Assembly (NCBI GenBank): GCA_033977485.1
Contig: CM066998.1
Span: forward strand, 29,637,501-29,701,500
Length of the DNA stretch: 64,000 nt
From: Hydrangea macrophylla
Taxonomy: Eukaryota > Streptophyta > Magnoliopsida > Cornales > Hydrangeaceae
Direction: 5' to 3'
Shown: piece by piece, positions 34,161-45,269 of the stretch
Numbering within the stretch: position 1 is the first letter of the stretch
Layout: each line of letters starts with the position of its first letter
Position numbers and translations under genes: made by a program
Notes under the pieces: generated by a model
What the model saw: the letters and a program-made list of their open reading frames with translations, nothing else
What the model was told of the DNA's origin: nothing
Databases searched by the model: none

Positions 34161-35793
34161 TGCAAAGCGGGGGTTTTTGTAAAATACAACCGCGCTAAAA
34201 GGAAAGAATTGTATTAATTTTTATCACAACTTCCTATGTTATCCGCAATTTGCATTACAAGGCTAATTTTTATACAATATGATTAATCTATGATAAGTTG
34301 TATTGTTTTAGCTGTTGGTTGTGCAGATTACTGCTGTGTGGACTAAACAGATGAACATCAGAATAAATGGAATGCTGGAATGCAAACAAAAGAAGTCAAA
34401 GCTAAAATGTGAAGTTCGATCGCTCTAAGAAGGTTCGATCGATCGAGCGTTCGATCGCTTGAAGAGTGTTGAAGCGCTTGAAGATCAAGGGTTCGATCGA
34501 TCGAAAGCAGTTCGATCGATCGAACGAGGTATTTCCAGTAACATTTGCGTGCGCAGCAGAATGCGGGTTTTAACCCTAGTGTCTTAGGTTTTCTTATTTA
34601 TAGGAGTATTATGCACGTCCATAGGGACGCCCACTTTTTGTTTTAACAGTTTTAGAGAGAGAGATAGAGAGTTGTGTTTGTTTTTGTAGGTTTTCCTTGA
34701 ATCTATACATTGTGGACTGGATTTCTTGAGTTTAATACAAGTATCATTCACTTCAGGTTATTTATATATTGTCATTTACATTCTGCACTTCATAGGCATA
34801 GTTTAATCGCTCAGTTTATAGTGTTGCATGCTAAATATTGATAACACCATAGTTTTTTAGATTTTTAATGAAAAACTCGCAACCAAACAGGGTATTAATG
34901 TTTTCTTACGTTAAAACTAATTTTGTGACACTCCAGACGATGTCTGAGTAGTCCCAGGTTGGGAGAACACGATGAAACAGTGATCTCCAGCCTCTGCCAT
35001 GCAGCAGAATAAACGCTGTGTTCGATCGATCGAAGTAAGTTCGATCGATCGAACCAGAGACAGTCAATCGATCGAAGTCAGTTCGATCGATTGAGGGATG
35101 AAGGTCTTCGATCGATCGAAAGCGCGTCGATCGATCGAACCCTCGGATTCTTGAGGATGTTCCCTGCAGTATTCCAGGACTTTTTGTTTTAGGACTTGTT
35201 ATCATTCTGTCCCAAATAAATGCTCAGTTTGTCAAAACAGTTTTAAAACTAAGGCCTAAGGCATTTTCTTTCAATATATTTTGCAAACCATCTTCAATAC
35301 TAACACCATTGAGGATGCGAGTCTTAACTATTGAATTAAACCGCTTTTGTGTATTTCAATTTAACTGTGATGATATGGTCCCGGTCATGAAAAGGCCATG
35401 GATTCTTTATTTTTAGAGGAATACGGAAAACTGTAGGTAATATGCTCCATTGTGCTTCAAGGTAAACGCATGGTAGATGGCTAGGTTACTGCGGATTCGT
35501 GTAATCCCAACACTTTCTTTCTAAAGTTAAACACCCTAATTTTAAGTACTGTTTTAATTAGCTAGTTAGATTGTTTAGTTAATTTTAATTATTTTCTTTA
35601 GTAATCCTAGTTTGTGGAACTTTGTGTTCTGCACCATCGTTCAAACTTGTTCATTTTATTTCTTTTAGAGGATAGTCTAATTTAATAGGTCAACACCTTC
35701 TCTGTGGGATCGACCTGGTCTTACCAGATATTACTTGCACGTCTACCTACACTTGGGTATTGCACAAGAGCGCACAAGATTTTTCTCGTGTCA
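34161..35793 (+). repeat. 3' LTR of element A
   Basis: It matches 21226-22858 over its full 1633 bp with about eleven substitutions. It contains the same six hairpin pairs (starts 34415/34434, 34450/34469, 34492/34511, 35021/35040, 35063/35082, 35107/35126). Confidence 0.95.
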
Positions 35794-35800
35794 AGTTTTT

Positions 35801-36147
35801 GAAACCAAATTCCTAAAATATCTATGCACAAGAAACATGCAAGTTTAATGTGCAAAAGCAAGTCTACATAGTGGCACAAGCAACTTCTTTCTTACATGAT
35901 AACATTCCACCAACCAAATTCCTAAAATATCTTTGCACAAGAAAATGCAAGTTTAATGTGCAAAAGTAAGTCTACATAGTGGCATAAGCAACTTCTTTCT
36001 TCTATGATAACATTCCACCAAAATATAAAGATCCCGAATGTCCTACCGTCTTTTGTGTCATAGGGAATTTCAAAATCGAAAATGCCCTCTTGTATCTAGG
36101 TGCGAGTGTCGACCTCCTACCCTATCCAGTTTATCTCCAATTAGGCC
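35801..36147 (+). mobile_element. Element B, piece 2, with a 109-bp tandem duplication and part of the protease
   Basis: The spacer encoding TKFLKYLCT is present twice, as 35804-35912 and 35913-36019. These copies are nearly identical. Downstream, 36020-36147 encodes KYKDPECPTVFCVIGNFKIE and the protease motif LLYLGASVDLLPYPVY. The catalytic Asp of the DLGAS motif is changed to Tyr. The piece ends at AGGCC where element C is inserted. Confidence 0.85.
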
Positions 36148-37476
36148 TGATGTTGTCAATATCAAGATATAAAAAGTGTACTTTACTTTTCTAAAGATTT
36201 GTAATAGTGAAAGTAAAGGTCGAACCCACAGAGATTGAATTACTATAGCTTTTAATTTTAAAACCTAAATCTAATTAATTATGAAAACGGAAGTTGATTT
36301 GAATTTTAATTAAACTAATAAGACTAATGAAAATAAATCTAAACTATGAAAGTAATTTAAAATTGTTTTTATAAATATGTTTAGGGAACCTAGGATTGCA
36401 AATCTACCACTAGCTTCATAATAAGGGTATTTATGAATTCAATTAGCTTATTAAATTGGATGATAATGGAGAATTGCAGCTATAAGTCCAAATTCTCCCT
36501 TAAGAAAATAACCATGGTTCAAACATCAACATAATCCATCTTCGATTTGCACGAATTATCCCACACTAAACTAGGGTTGTGGCATAATCCATCTAACCTA
36601 GGCATGGACTATTCGGATACTTGATAGAATAATTTAATTAAGTACCATTACATGTAAATAATCTATACAAGCACATCAAATATAGACCATTGAGCACATC
36701 ACAGTCAAAATAGATCTAAGACAAGAATAGATTTCGAAAGTAATGATTTAATCAATAGAAGCACGATTTATTTATAAAAATTCTCTAAACATGTAATCAT
36801 CATCCATACAGAATAAAACTAAAATAAAAACATAAATAACTCCCTATTACTAGGCTAGGGTTTCATTGAAACCCTAGATCTAGGTTTAGTTGGCCATAGA
36901 ATTGATGAATGGCAAGAGGTTGATGGAGGAAGCCATGGGAATCCTTGGTCTTCTTCTTCTTCTCCTTGCTTTCCTCTCTTCAATGGCTGTGTATATTGTT
37001 GTATATAGCTGTATGTATATGTGTATAATATAGTCTAACCTAAAAATTGAATAAAAGCAAAGTATATGTAGAGTTTTGAACAAGTTTTGGAAGCTTCCTT
37101 AACCCGAAACACACTAAAACTGCTATATTTTACAGTCTGGATGTAATTTGGCAGTTTTGTTTGCACAGGAGTCTTCAGTATAGTGAAATACACAACTTTT
37201 ATTTTTACACTTGTTGCGCGATCTGGTCGCGCGAGCGCGATGATGGGAGGTCGTGCGAGCGAGGTTCAGGTATTCCGCGCGAGTGGGCCACGCGCGCGAT
37301 AGGCCTTCTTCAGCTTCTTTTCTTATGCTTTTTCACCCTGTTTAGCCTGGAATACTTGTTTTCTTTCAAAACCTGTCAGAAGATAGAAAACGAAGTAAAA
37401 ATACACAAAAATAGAATAAAAAGTACTAATAAATGCGCGTTAAGGCATATAATTAGGATTTGTTCTCTCCTGATCA
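36148..37476 (-). repeat. 3' LTR of element C
   Basis: In plus orientation it starts TGATGTTGTC and ends CTGATCA, giving TG..CA ends. It contains CG-rich palindromic units near 37205-37301 (TCGCGCGAGCGCGA type) in otherwise AT-rich DNA. Confidence 0.88.
37227..37301. repeat. CG-rich palindromic units in LTR of element C
   Basis: Units such as TCGCGCGAGCG (37227), TCGTGCGAGCG (37251), CCGCGCGAG (37275) and ACGCGCGCGAT (about 37290) recur at about 24, 24 and 15 bp. The counterpart in the other LTR is near 44441-44540. Further copies lie inside the element at 39686-39728, 39793-39838 and 39905-39958. Confidence 0.75.
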
Positions 37477-40169
37477 CACCCCCAAACCTACATTTTGCTA
37501 GTCCTCGAGCAAAACTAAAAATAAAACTAAACTACTAATAAAATACTACTTCATTGTAGCATGGGTCGTGATTGCATTTAGCGTATGCAACAATCCTTTT
37601 AAACCCCTAGGTGTCCCTAGCCGGACGAGTGAAGTCTCATGAGGGTTCTCATCAACAAGTCGCCGACAACCAACTTTATTAACTTGTAAATTTAAAAAGT
37701 TTTATTAAAAACGAAAAACTAATAATCAATACTCCTTATCATACAACAATGATTTGAAATAGAATAACGAACAAGAAGAACGAAGTCAAACGTCCACTTA
37801 CGTCATGAAAAACGATCATAAGCACATATATCATATAAGTCAATAGAGTTTCTCATAAACTTGCACGTGTGTGATGTGATAGCCAAATGAACACGTGATT
37901 GTCATGAACTTGGAACATAATTAAGATAACCATCCAACTATGCTTTGACTACAAATCTCACAATGTTAATTATACTCTCAAATAAAACATTCAGAACATG
38001 GGTAATCTCTCTAACATATGTGAGCAAAGGAACTATATTTTCAAAATGAGAAATGTTCACATATGACTCGAAAAAGACGCATGACACGAAAGAACAGTAG
38101 TCTCATGGATAGGACGCCAATAGTCAAGAAAAATTAATTGTTACCATGTTTTAATCTCTTCCCATCGTTTACATATCCAAACTATGTTTTCTAGGATCAA
38201 CTAGGACTTTTCAACGGTTGTAACGTGGCTCGGGCAATGAAAAAGGATAGAAAAGATTTATTAGGTAGTTTTCAGAATGACATTGTAAGGCATGTTCAAT
38301 TTCTTTCATTTATTCCTCTACCAACTTTCATCTTTTCATTCTCTTCTGTTCATATTTTTTTTTCATTCATTTCCTTTTTTTTATTTTATTATTTTTTTAA
38401 TCTCTCTCTTTTTTTTTTTTGACTAATGATTCAATAAATACCAAACAACTACCCCAATATCAACTTATCTTTTTCTTCTCAATCAACACATCGCCTTATC
38501 AACACTAAAAGTTGACAACTCTTTCAGTGGTGAACTCCAAGTTTGTCAAGTTGGAGCAAAAACAGGATAATGGTGATTAAAGGAAAAAGGACATTTTAAT
38601 GGCTCAAAGGAGCGAACTAAGGAAATTTTATCACTTTTTTTTTCAGTCGGTGGTGAACAAAGAGGGCCTACCATAATTTCCTAGGGTGATATGGTTCTTC
38701 AATATTTACAACGGAAGATTATTTAGTATGGTAGCAAATATTTTAACTTGACTATCAACCAAAACAAGAATAATGAGACTAAATAACGAGTTAATGTGCT
38801 ATTTCAATGAAATTCGATAAACATAATGTGTATTTATAACCCTCTAAAAATAAAAGATAGGCTCAAGTGCTCACTGGGTTTAGTCTCTACCTTGTGTTAT
38901 CTAGAAATCTGAATTATATTATCGTTCACATCAAACATGTATTCAAGTGACTACGTGCAGTGCATATGTTTATGTGCAAATCTATGATATAAAACTACGA
39001 TTTAAATGATACATAACCAAAAACTTGCATCATGACTTCAACAAATGTTTAACCACATATTCTCATATTTACCATTCTATAACAATCTAAGTTACATAAC
39101 AAGAAGTATCGAATCGGGATTGCAAAAACGTTGGTAATCTCGTTTATTTAAGCACAAGTATCAAATTTTTTTGAAAAATTGGTGCATAATAATGTGCATA
39201 TGTGCAAGTGAGTGCATACTCCCAAACCTAAACCTTTCATTGTCCCCAATGAAACAATAGAACGAAAGAGAGGAGAGTATGTAAGGAAGAAAAGATATTA
39301 CCTCGATCTCTATAATCACAAACAGGTGAATGTATAAATAAGGCAATAAAATTTTAATTACTCCAAATGGTGCCTCTATTTCACCTGTGAATACTTGATA
39401 AAAGAAAATAAACAAACAAAAAAATAATAGAAAAAGAAAAGAAATGGATAATATATAATACAGACTGTGGTGTACAAGTTTTTTTTTTTTTTTTTTGTTT
39501 GTAAATCACTAGAAACTAAACTATAATCAAGAGACTCAATGAAAATAAAACAAACAGAATAAGCAAAACGAAGAAGAACTTAATCTAAAAAGAGACCTAA
39601 CAGAACAAACTGAAAAGATAAAAACAACTGACCAGGTTGGGAGAAAGAAGGTAAGAGAACAAAAGAGAAAATAACAAAAATCACCTCGCGCGGGAGCGGG
39701 TCGCGCGGGCGACCTTCGCGCGCGCGGACCCCTCTGTGAGGAGAAGCTGAGGCTGCTTTTTAGTTTCATTAAAAATATTTTCTAAGGCACACGCTCGCGC
39801 GAGCAGGACTCTCGGGCGAGTACCCTCGCGCGCGCGATTTGAAGTGCGAGCAGATGCTAAGGTTATATATAAGAAATATGAAAATTTTTCTCCAAGGGGA
39901 AATATCGCGCCAACAGGCCGGGCGAGTGACATGTCGCGCGAGCGGGTCGCGGGCGCGACTTGGTATTTTCTTCTTTCTTCCTTTGTTTCATGTAAATAAG
40001 TTTAAAATAAATTAACCCCGACCTCCAAACCTGTCCAGAAAACTCTAAAAACTGACCAAAATGACCCAAAAACCATCAAAAACAAGAAAAACAGACGAAT
40101 TAAAGCTTGGGTTGCCTCCCAAGAAGCGCTGTCTTTTATGTCTTTAGTTAGATCGTTCTAGCTCAAGAC
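37477..40169 (-). other. 3' non-coding region of element C
   Basis: No ORF is supported. Adjacent to the LTR, CACCCCCAAACC (37476-37487) is the complement of the polypurine tract TTTGGGGGTG. Blocks near 37500-37660 match the end of element A in inverted orientation (for example TAAACCCCTAGGTGTCCCTAG and TTGCATTTAGCG). A hairpin CTTGGG/CCCAAG lies at 40106-40123. Confidence 0.6.
40106..40123 (-). other. Conserved hairpin after protease in element C
   Basis: CTTGGGTTGCCTCCCAAG is a 6-bp inverted repeat with a 6-nt loop. On the element strand it reads GCGCTTCTTGGGAGGCAACCC. From memory, a GGGAGGCAACCCA motif of this kind is common just after pol in Athila-type elements. It probably marks the junction where pol was lost. 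Confidence 0.5.
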
Positions 40170-41444
40170 TCATGGAGGCCGTAACTCGGACTGTGAACCC
40201 TTGAAGGTATTAGGAAGATTTTGGTGAAAAGTAGAAAGAATATGGTTTTGAGTTAATTCATTCGACGATTCACCTTGATCATGTTCAAAACGATTTCTTA
40301 CCTTCTGAGTAAATTCATCATTAGGATCCGTATTATTCAAATTCGTCCGCTCATTACTTACTATATTATTCTCCTCACTCATTTTCAATTCTTTAGTAGG
40401 TTCAATTATTCTTCTAATCTCACTACCCTCCACATATTGATAATCATCGTCTTTGGGAGGTTGATCAACAACATTAAAAATGTTTAATTTTAGGTTCATG
40501 TTTCCGAACGACACTTTCATCACCCCTGTTTGACAGTTGACACGCGCATTAGCGGTGGCTAAGAATGGATGACCAAGAATGACAGGGATGTTTTTTCTAG
40601 CGTCTAGAATAGGTTCGGTATCAAGGACCATAAAGTCAACGAGATAAAAACATTGATCTACTTTAACCAAAACGTCTTCGACGATTCCTCTAGGTACTTT
40701 GACAGAACGATATGCTAATTGTATAGTAGCGATCGTGGGTTTCAGTTCACCTAGACCTAGTTGTTTATAAACGTAGTGGGGTAAAATATTAATACTTGCT
40801 CCTAAGTCAAGGAGAGCCCGATGAATGACAGTGTCACCTATGATACATGAGATCATTGGTGTACCGGGATCCTTATACTTTGGAGGCGCATGTTGGAAAA
40901 TAAAACTTACTTTTTCATTGAGAAAGACATTTTTTAGAGTATGACTATGCAATTTACGCATTTGAGTGCAAAGATCCTTAAGGCATTTAGCGTAAGCGGG
41001 AATTTGTTTTATCTCGTCGAGGAATGAAATATTGATCTTAACTTGTTTAAACACCTCGAGTATATCTTCAGCTTTTGATGTTTTCTTTGAAAAATTTGAC
41101 GGTTCATCGACATTTGGTAGAAAAGGTAGTTTCAGAATATAGTTAGTTGGGGTTGGTTCATTATCTTTCCGAATTTTACTCATGTCCTCACTCTTTTCTT
41201 TATTCAAATTAATGTTCATATCCTTCTCACTCTCATGTGGAATCTCAACAACATCCTCATCTTGAATAGTAATCCTAGTTGAGATGGCATTCACTTGCTC
41301 ACCTGAACCCCCATTCTCGTATTGTCCCTTAGGATTTTGAGTAGTTTGACTAGGCAACTTACCCTCGTTTCTACAACTCATTGCATTAGTTATCTGTCCC
41401 ATTTGGGACTTAAGCTTCGCAATACATTGTGTGTGAGAATGCAC
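40170..41444 (-). CDS. Element C gag C-terminus and aspartic protease
   Basis: A 424-codon frame begins within the Gag linker (KSQMGQITNAMS) and contains VKINISFLDEIKQIPAYAK. It then contains a complete Athila-type protease with [24 protein letters not shown] and VILGHPFLAT. The catalytic Asp is present. The frame ends at RPP-stop without any RT sequence. The ATG at 41444 is internal to the original polyprotein; frameshifts and stops separate it from upstream gag. Confidence 0.8.
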   Translation of the reverse strand: MHSHTQCIAKLKSQMGQITNAMSCRNEGKLPSQTTQNPKGQYENGGSGEQVNAISTRITIQDEDVVEIPHESEKDMNINLNKEKSEDMSKIRKDNEPTPTNYILKLPFLPNVDEPSNFSKKTSKAEDILEVFKQVKINISFLDEIKQIPAYAKCLKDLCTQMRKLHSHTLKNVFLNEKVSFIFQHAPPKYKDPGTPMISCIIGDTVIHRALLDLGASINILPHYVYKQLGLGELKPTIATIQLAYRSVKVPRGIVEDVLVKVDQCFYLVDFMVLDTEPILDARKNIPVILGHPFLATANARVNCQTGVMKVSFGNMNLKLNIFNVVDQPPKDDDYQYVEGSEIRRIIEPTKELKMSEENNIVSNERTNLNNTDPNDEFTQKVRNRFEHDQGESSNELTQNHILSTFHQNLPNTFKGSQSELRPP

Positions 41445-41449
41445 TATTT

Positions 41450-42845
41450 GTGCTTATGCCTGTACTTACGTTTTGATATTCTTAAGGGATGTCAACACTG
41501 TCTCCTCAAAAGCGTTAACCCTTGGAGGGTTAGGATTAGGAGGGGGGTGTTGGTATTGACTTTGTTGAAAATTGGGTCGGTAAGCATTAGGGAAATTAGT
41601 TGTCTCATTATTACTATGATTATTATTATTTTTTCACGAGTAATTAGGATGATTTCTCCATGGCACATCCAGATTATTAGTCATGGGATTATAATTATTT
41701 CATGGAAATTGTTGAATAGAGTTAATGTGTTGCTCCACGAATTCTGGAAATTGAGACGCCGATGGGCATGTAAGTATAGAATGTGAAGGGTCGGAACATA
41801 TTTGACAAGTTTCATGAGCAGGTAGGGCTGTCATTTGGTTTATTGTTAAAAGTCGGTCAAGTTTTTTAGATAGTTCTTGAAATTCAACAGAGTGACTTGA
41901 CTCTAACTTCACCTCTCGTTTAGGTTGCGGAAGATATCCCTCAGAACGTACCGACACAGCCTGATGCATCGAATTCTCGCTTAACGTTTCAAAAATTTTC
42001 CAAGCCTCGTCGGTGCTTTTGTGTAGGAAGGTACCCGCACAAATAGCATTAACGGTATTATGGATAGAGGGAATAAGTCCCTTGTAAGAAACCTATACCA
42101 GTTGCCACTTAGGAACTTGATGATGTGGGAAAGAGTGTAATAATTCTTTAAATTTCTCCCATGTATCATAAAGCGTTTCCCCATCTTACATTATTAAGTT
42201 TGTTATGGATTTTCTTATATGATTAGTTCTCATAATAGGGAAAAACTTTTGTAAAAAGGCTGTGTGTAAGGCTTCCCAAGTTCTAATTGTGTTTGGCTGA
42301 AGAGATTGGAGCAAATGCTTCGCTTTATCTTTTAAAGAGAATGAAAAGAGCTGCAGTTTTAATTCATCATCAGTGAAATTTTGGATTTTTAAAGTAGAGC
42401 AAATGTCTTGAAAATCCCCTAAGTGTTGATAAGGATCTTCATTTATACGACCGTGGAATGAAGGAAGTAGCGAGATGGTAGAAAACTTTATCTCAAAGTG
42501 AGATGCCGTCGCCTCCGGTAAGTCGATACATTTTTGTGGCGTGTAAGTCGTAGAAATAAAATAATCTTTAAGCGGAGGAGGTGGAGGTATATTAGGGTTA
42601 TTTCCGTTATTACCTAAGTTGGCCATTAGAGTAGGTTGAATGTTAATGACGTGTGGTTTCTTTAGTCTTTTAAGGGTACTTCGAATTTCAGACTCAAATA
42701 AAGACGATGGTTTTGGTGTCGATTCGTCGTCTATTGTCAACCGAGCTCTAGAAGCTTGAGTTGAACACTTAAGGACTCTAAGACCACGTTCAATTTCAAG
42801 ATTAAGCGGATGTAATTTAGGTTTACTTGAATGTGTACCAAACAT
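41450..42845 (-). pseudogene. Element C gag, broken into three frames
   Basis: 42845-42186 encodes the N-terminal Gag (ISLLPSFHGRINEDPYQHL, FSFSLKDKAK, WEALHTAFLQKFFP). It ends at a stop just before the region equivalent to the SYKQ...WERFKDL block. Fragments at 42184-41981 and 41969-41700 continue it; the latter contains the CCHC knuckle CQICSDPSHSILTC. At least two stops or frameshifts separate the parts. Confidence 0.8.
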
Positions 42846-43350
42846 ATACTAAAAGAAAATAGACTAAAATAACGACTGACTCAACAAAAACAAAAATAAC
42901 TACGCAAGTAATCAAGCACGCAAGCACACAGTACTACTATGATGCATGTAATTATCCTTATGCAGTGATTTGCGTCAAAGCCCAGTGCCCCGGGTTTCCT
43001 AGCTAATGCAGTGCTCACTCCACACCTAACCGAATGCAAGTAATTGAGTCTCAGCGCCCTGACTTACAATGATTTGATGCGAAATTTAAAGGAAGCAATG
43101 TATATTTATTTTATTTTATTTTAATTGCGTAAGCTCCTTTGGTGTGCTAAGCTTTTCCACTCCGACATGCTAGAATTTGATTACTTGAGAAACTCCGACA
43201 CGCTAGAATTTGATAACTTGAGAAACTACAAAACAAAAAGAAAAATTAGTAACTCAAAATAAAAACAGAAAAAAAGAAAAATAAAAAACTAATCTAATAT
43301 TTACGAATTAACTAAACTAAGATTTTAAAGCTAAAGGTAGTAATTTGCAA

Positions 43351-43368
43351 TCCCCGACAACGATGCAA
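43351..43368 (-). other. Eroded tRNA-Asp primer-binding site of element C
   Basis: On the plus strand TCCCCGACAACGATGCAA matches the expected TCCCCGGCAACGGCGCCA at 14 of 18 positions. Three of the four changes are of the C-to-T or G-to-A type expected from methylated cytosines. Confidence 0.75.
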
Positions 43369-43373
43369 AAAAT

Positions 43374-44708
43374 TGATGTTGTCAATATCAAGATATAAAA
43401 ATTGTACTTTATTTTTCTAAAGATTTGTAGTAGTGAAAGTAAAGGTCGAACCCATAGAGATTGAATTACTACAGCTTTTAATTTTAAAACCTAAATCTAA
43501 TTAATTATGAAAATGAAAGTTGATTTGAATTTTAATTAAACGAATAAGACTAATGAAAATAAATCTAAATTATGAAAGTGATTTAAAATTGTTTTTATAA
43601 ATATGTTTAGGGAACTTAGGATTGCAAATCCACCACTAGCTTCATAATAAGGGTATTTATGAATTCAATTAGCTTATTAAGTTGGATGATAATGGAGAAT
43701 TGTAGCTACAAGTCCAAATCCTCCGTCAAGAAAATAACCATGGTTCAAGTGCCAACATAATTCATCTTCGATTAAAACGAATTATCCCACACTAAACTAG
43801 GGTTGTGGCATAATCCGTCTAACCTAGGCATGGACTATTCAGATACTTGATAGCACAATTCAATTAAGTACTATTACATGTAAATAATCTATACAAGCAC
43901 AGCAAGTATAGACCATTGAGCACATCACAGTCATAATAGATCTAAGACAAGAATAGATTTTGAAAGTAATGATTTAATCAATAGAAGCACGATTTATTTA
44001 TAAAAATCCTCTAAACATGTAATCATCATCCATACATAATAAAACTAAAATAAAAACATAAATAACTCCTTATTACTTGGCTAGGGTTTCATTGAAATCC
44101 TAGATCTAGGTTTAGTTGGCCATGGAATTGATGAACGGCAAGAGGTTGATGGAGGAGGCCATGGGAATCCTTGGTCTTCTTCTTCTTTTCCTTGCTTTCC
44201 TCTCTTCAACGACTGTGTATATTGTTGTATATAGCTGTATGTATATGTGTATAATATAGTCTAACCTAAAAATTGAATAAAAACAAAGTATATATAGAGT
44301 TTGGAACAAGTTTTGGAAGCTTTCCTAACCCGAAACGCACTGAAACTGCTATATTTTATAGTCTGGACATAATTTGGCAGTTTCGTTTGCACAGGAGTTT
44401 TCAGTATAGTGAAATATGCAACTTTGATTTTTTATACATGTCGCGCGAGCGGGCTGCGCAAGCGCGATGATGGGAGGTCACGAGAACGGGTCGCGCGAGC
44501 GAGGATCAGGTATTCTGCGCGAGCGGGCCGTGCGTGCGATAGGCCTTTTTCAGCTTTTTTTCTTCTGCTTTTTCACCATGTTTAGCCTGGAATACTTGTT
44601 TTCTTCCAAAACTTGTCAGAAAATAGAAAATGAAGTAAAAATACACAAAAACAGGATAAAAAGTACTAACAAATGCGCATTAAGGCGTATAATTATGATT
44701 TGTCATCA
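43374..44708 (-). repeat. 5' LTR of element C
   Basis: It aligns with 36148-37476 over its full length. The outer end differs (TTTGTCATCA against TTTGTTCTCTCCTGATCA), a small deletion after insertion. Confidence 0.88.
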
Positions 44709-44985
44709 AGGCCTTAGGGAACTTAAGGAGAAACAAACTGTCTTGTAATTGGCTGATCACTCTATTAGGGTGCCGAAAGGGATAGTTAAGGATGTGTTGG
44801 TCCAAGTTGATGCCTTCTACTACCTGGTGGATTTCATTGTCATGGACACACAACCGGTTTAGAGTGGAACATCTCCCATTCCGATCATTCTTGGTAGACT
44901 ATTCCTAGCCACTATCAATGCTGAAACACATAGTAGGAATGGAAACATGATCGCGGAGGTTAATGCTTATAATCTCATGGAGTAA
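44709..44985 (+). pseudogene. Element B protease, C-terminal half
   Basis: Reading frames give LADHSIRVPKGIVKDVLVQVD, YYLVDFIVMDTQP and PIPIILGRLFLATINA, matching the second half of the element A protease. Stop codons lie after KQTVL and QPV. Together with 36020-36147 this forms one protease gene split by element C. Confidence 0.8.
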
Positions 44986-45269
44986 CCCGATCTTGAGGAT
45001 GATTATATTTGTGAGGTTGATCTCATTGATGTTCTTGCACACGAGTTCTTTGACTTCACTTACTTCGAGGAACCTCTTGATTTGTGTTCCATTCAAGAAA
45101 TCACCTCCGATAGCGTTTCGTTGCTCGAGTATTCTCTAGTAGAACTTGAGATAGAGGATGCCTTGGTATCCCATGAATCCAAAGAGGTTGGTGAGGACTT
45201 CATGTGGTGTTCATAATTTGAAAAACTTCCCCCTCGTGACTCTATTCCCTTGTCGTCTAGTCTTGAAGT

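Larger units (their letters stand above)
21226..35793 (+). mobile_element. Athila-like Ty3/gypsy retrotransposon A, nearly intact
   Basis: The 14.57-kb element has 1633-bp LTRs of equal length at both ends, a tRNA-Asp primer-binding site, a long gag-pol frame, downstream accessory frames and a G-rich polypurine tract. By eye the LTRs differ at about eleven positions with no indels, so insertion is recent. It interrupts element B between conserved residues of the gag-protease spacer (left ends ..VPGVA, right resumes TKFLKYLC). No matching 5-bp target duplication is seen (left GTCGC, right AGTTT or GAAAC). The 3' flank instead keeps AGTTTTTG, the same eight bases that separate LTR and primer site at the 5' end. 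Clade assignment rests on the primer tRNA, the DLGAS protease and the long 3' region. Confidence 0.93.
36148..44708 (-). mobile_element. Athila-like element C, gag-protease only, non-autonomous
   Basis: The 8.56-kb element lies on the minus strand inside the protease of element B and is flanked by a perfect 5-bp TSD AGGCC (36143-36147 and 44709-44713). It has LTRs at 36148-37476 and 43374-44708, an eroded tRNA-Asp primer site, gag and protease frames, and a 2.7-kb 3' non-coding region. Reverse transcriptase, RNase H and integrase are entirely absent between protease and the 3' region. The LTRs show many substitutions and a terminal indel, so it is older than element A. It would depend on enzymes from a related autonomous element. 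Confidence 0.9.
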
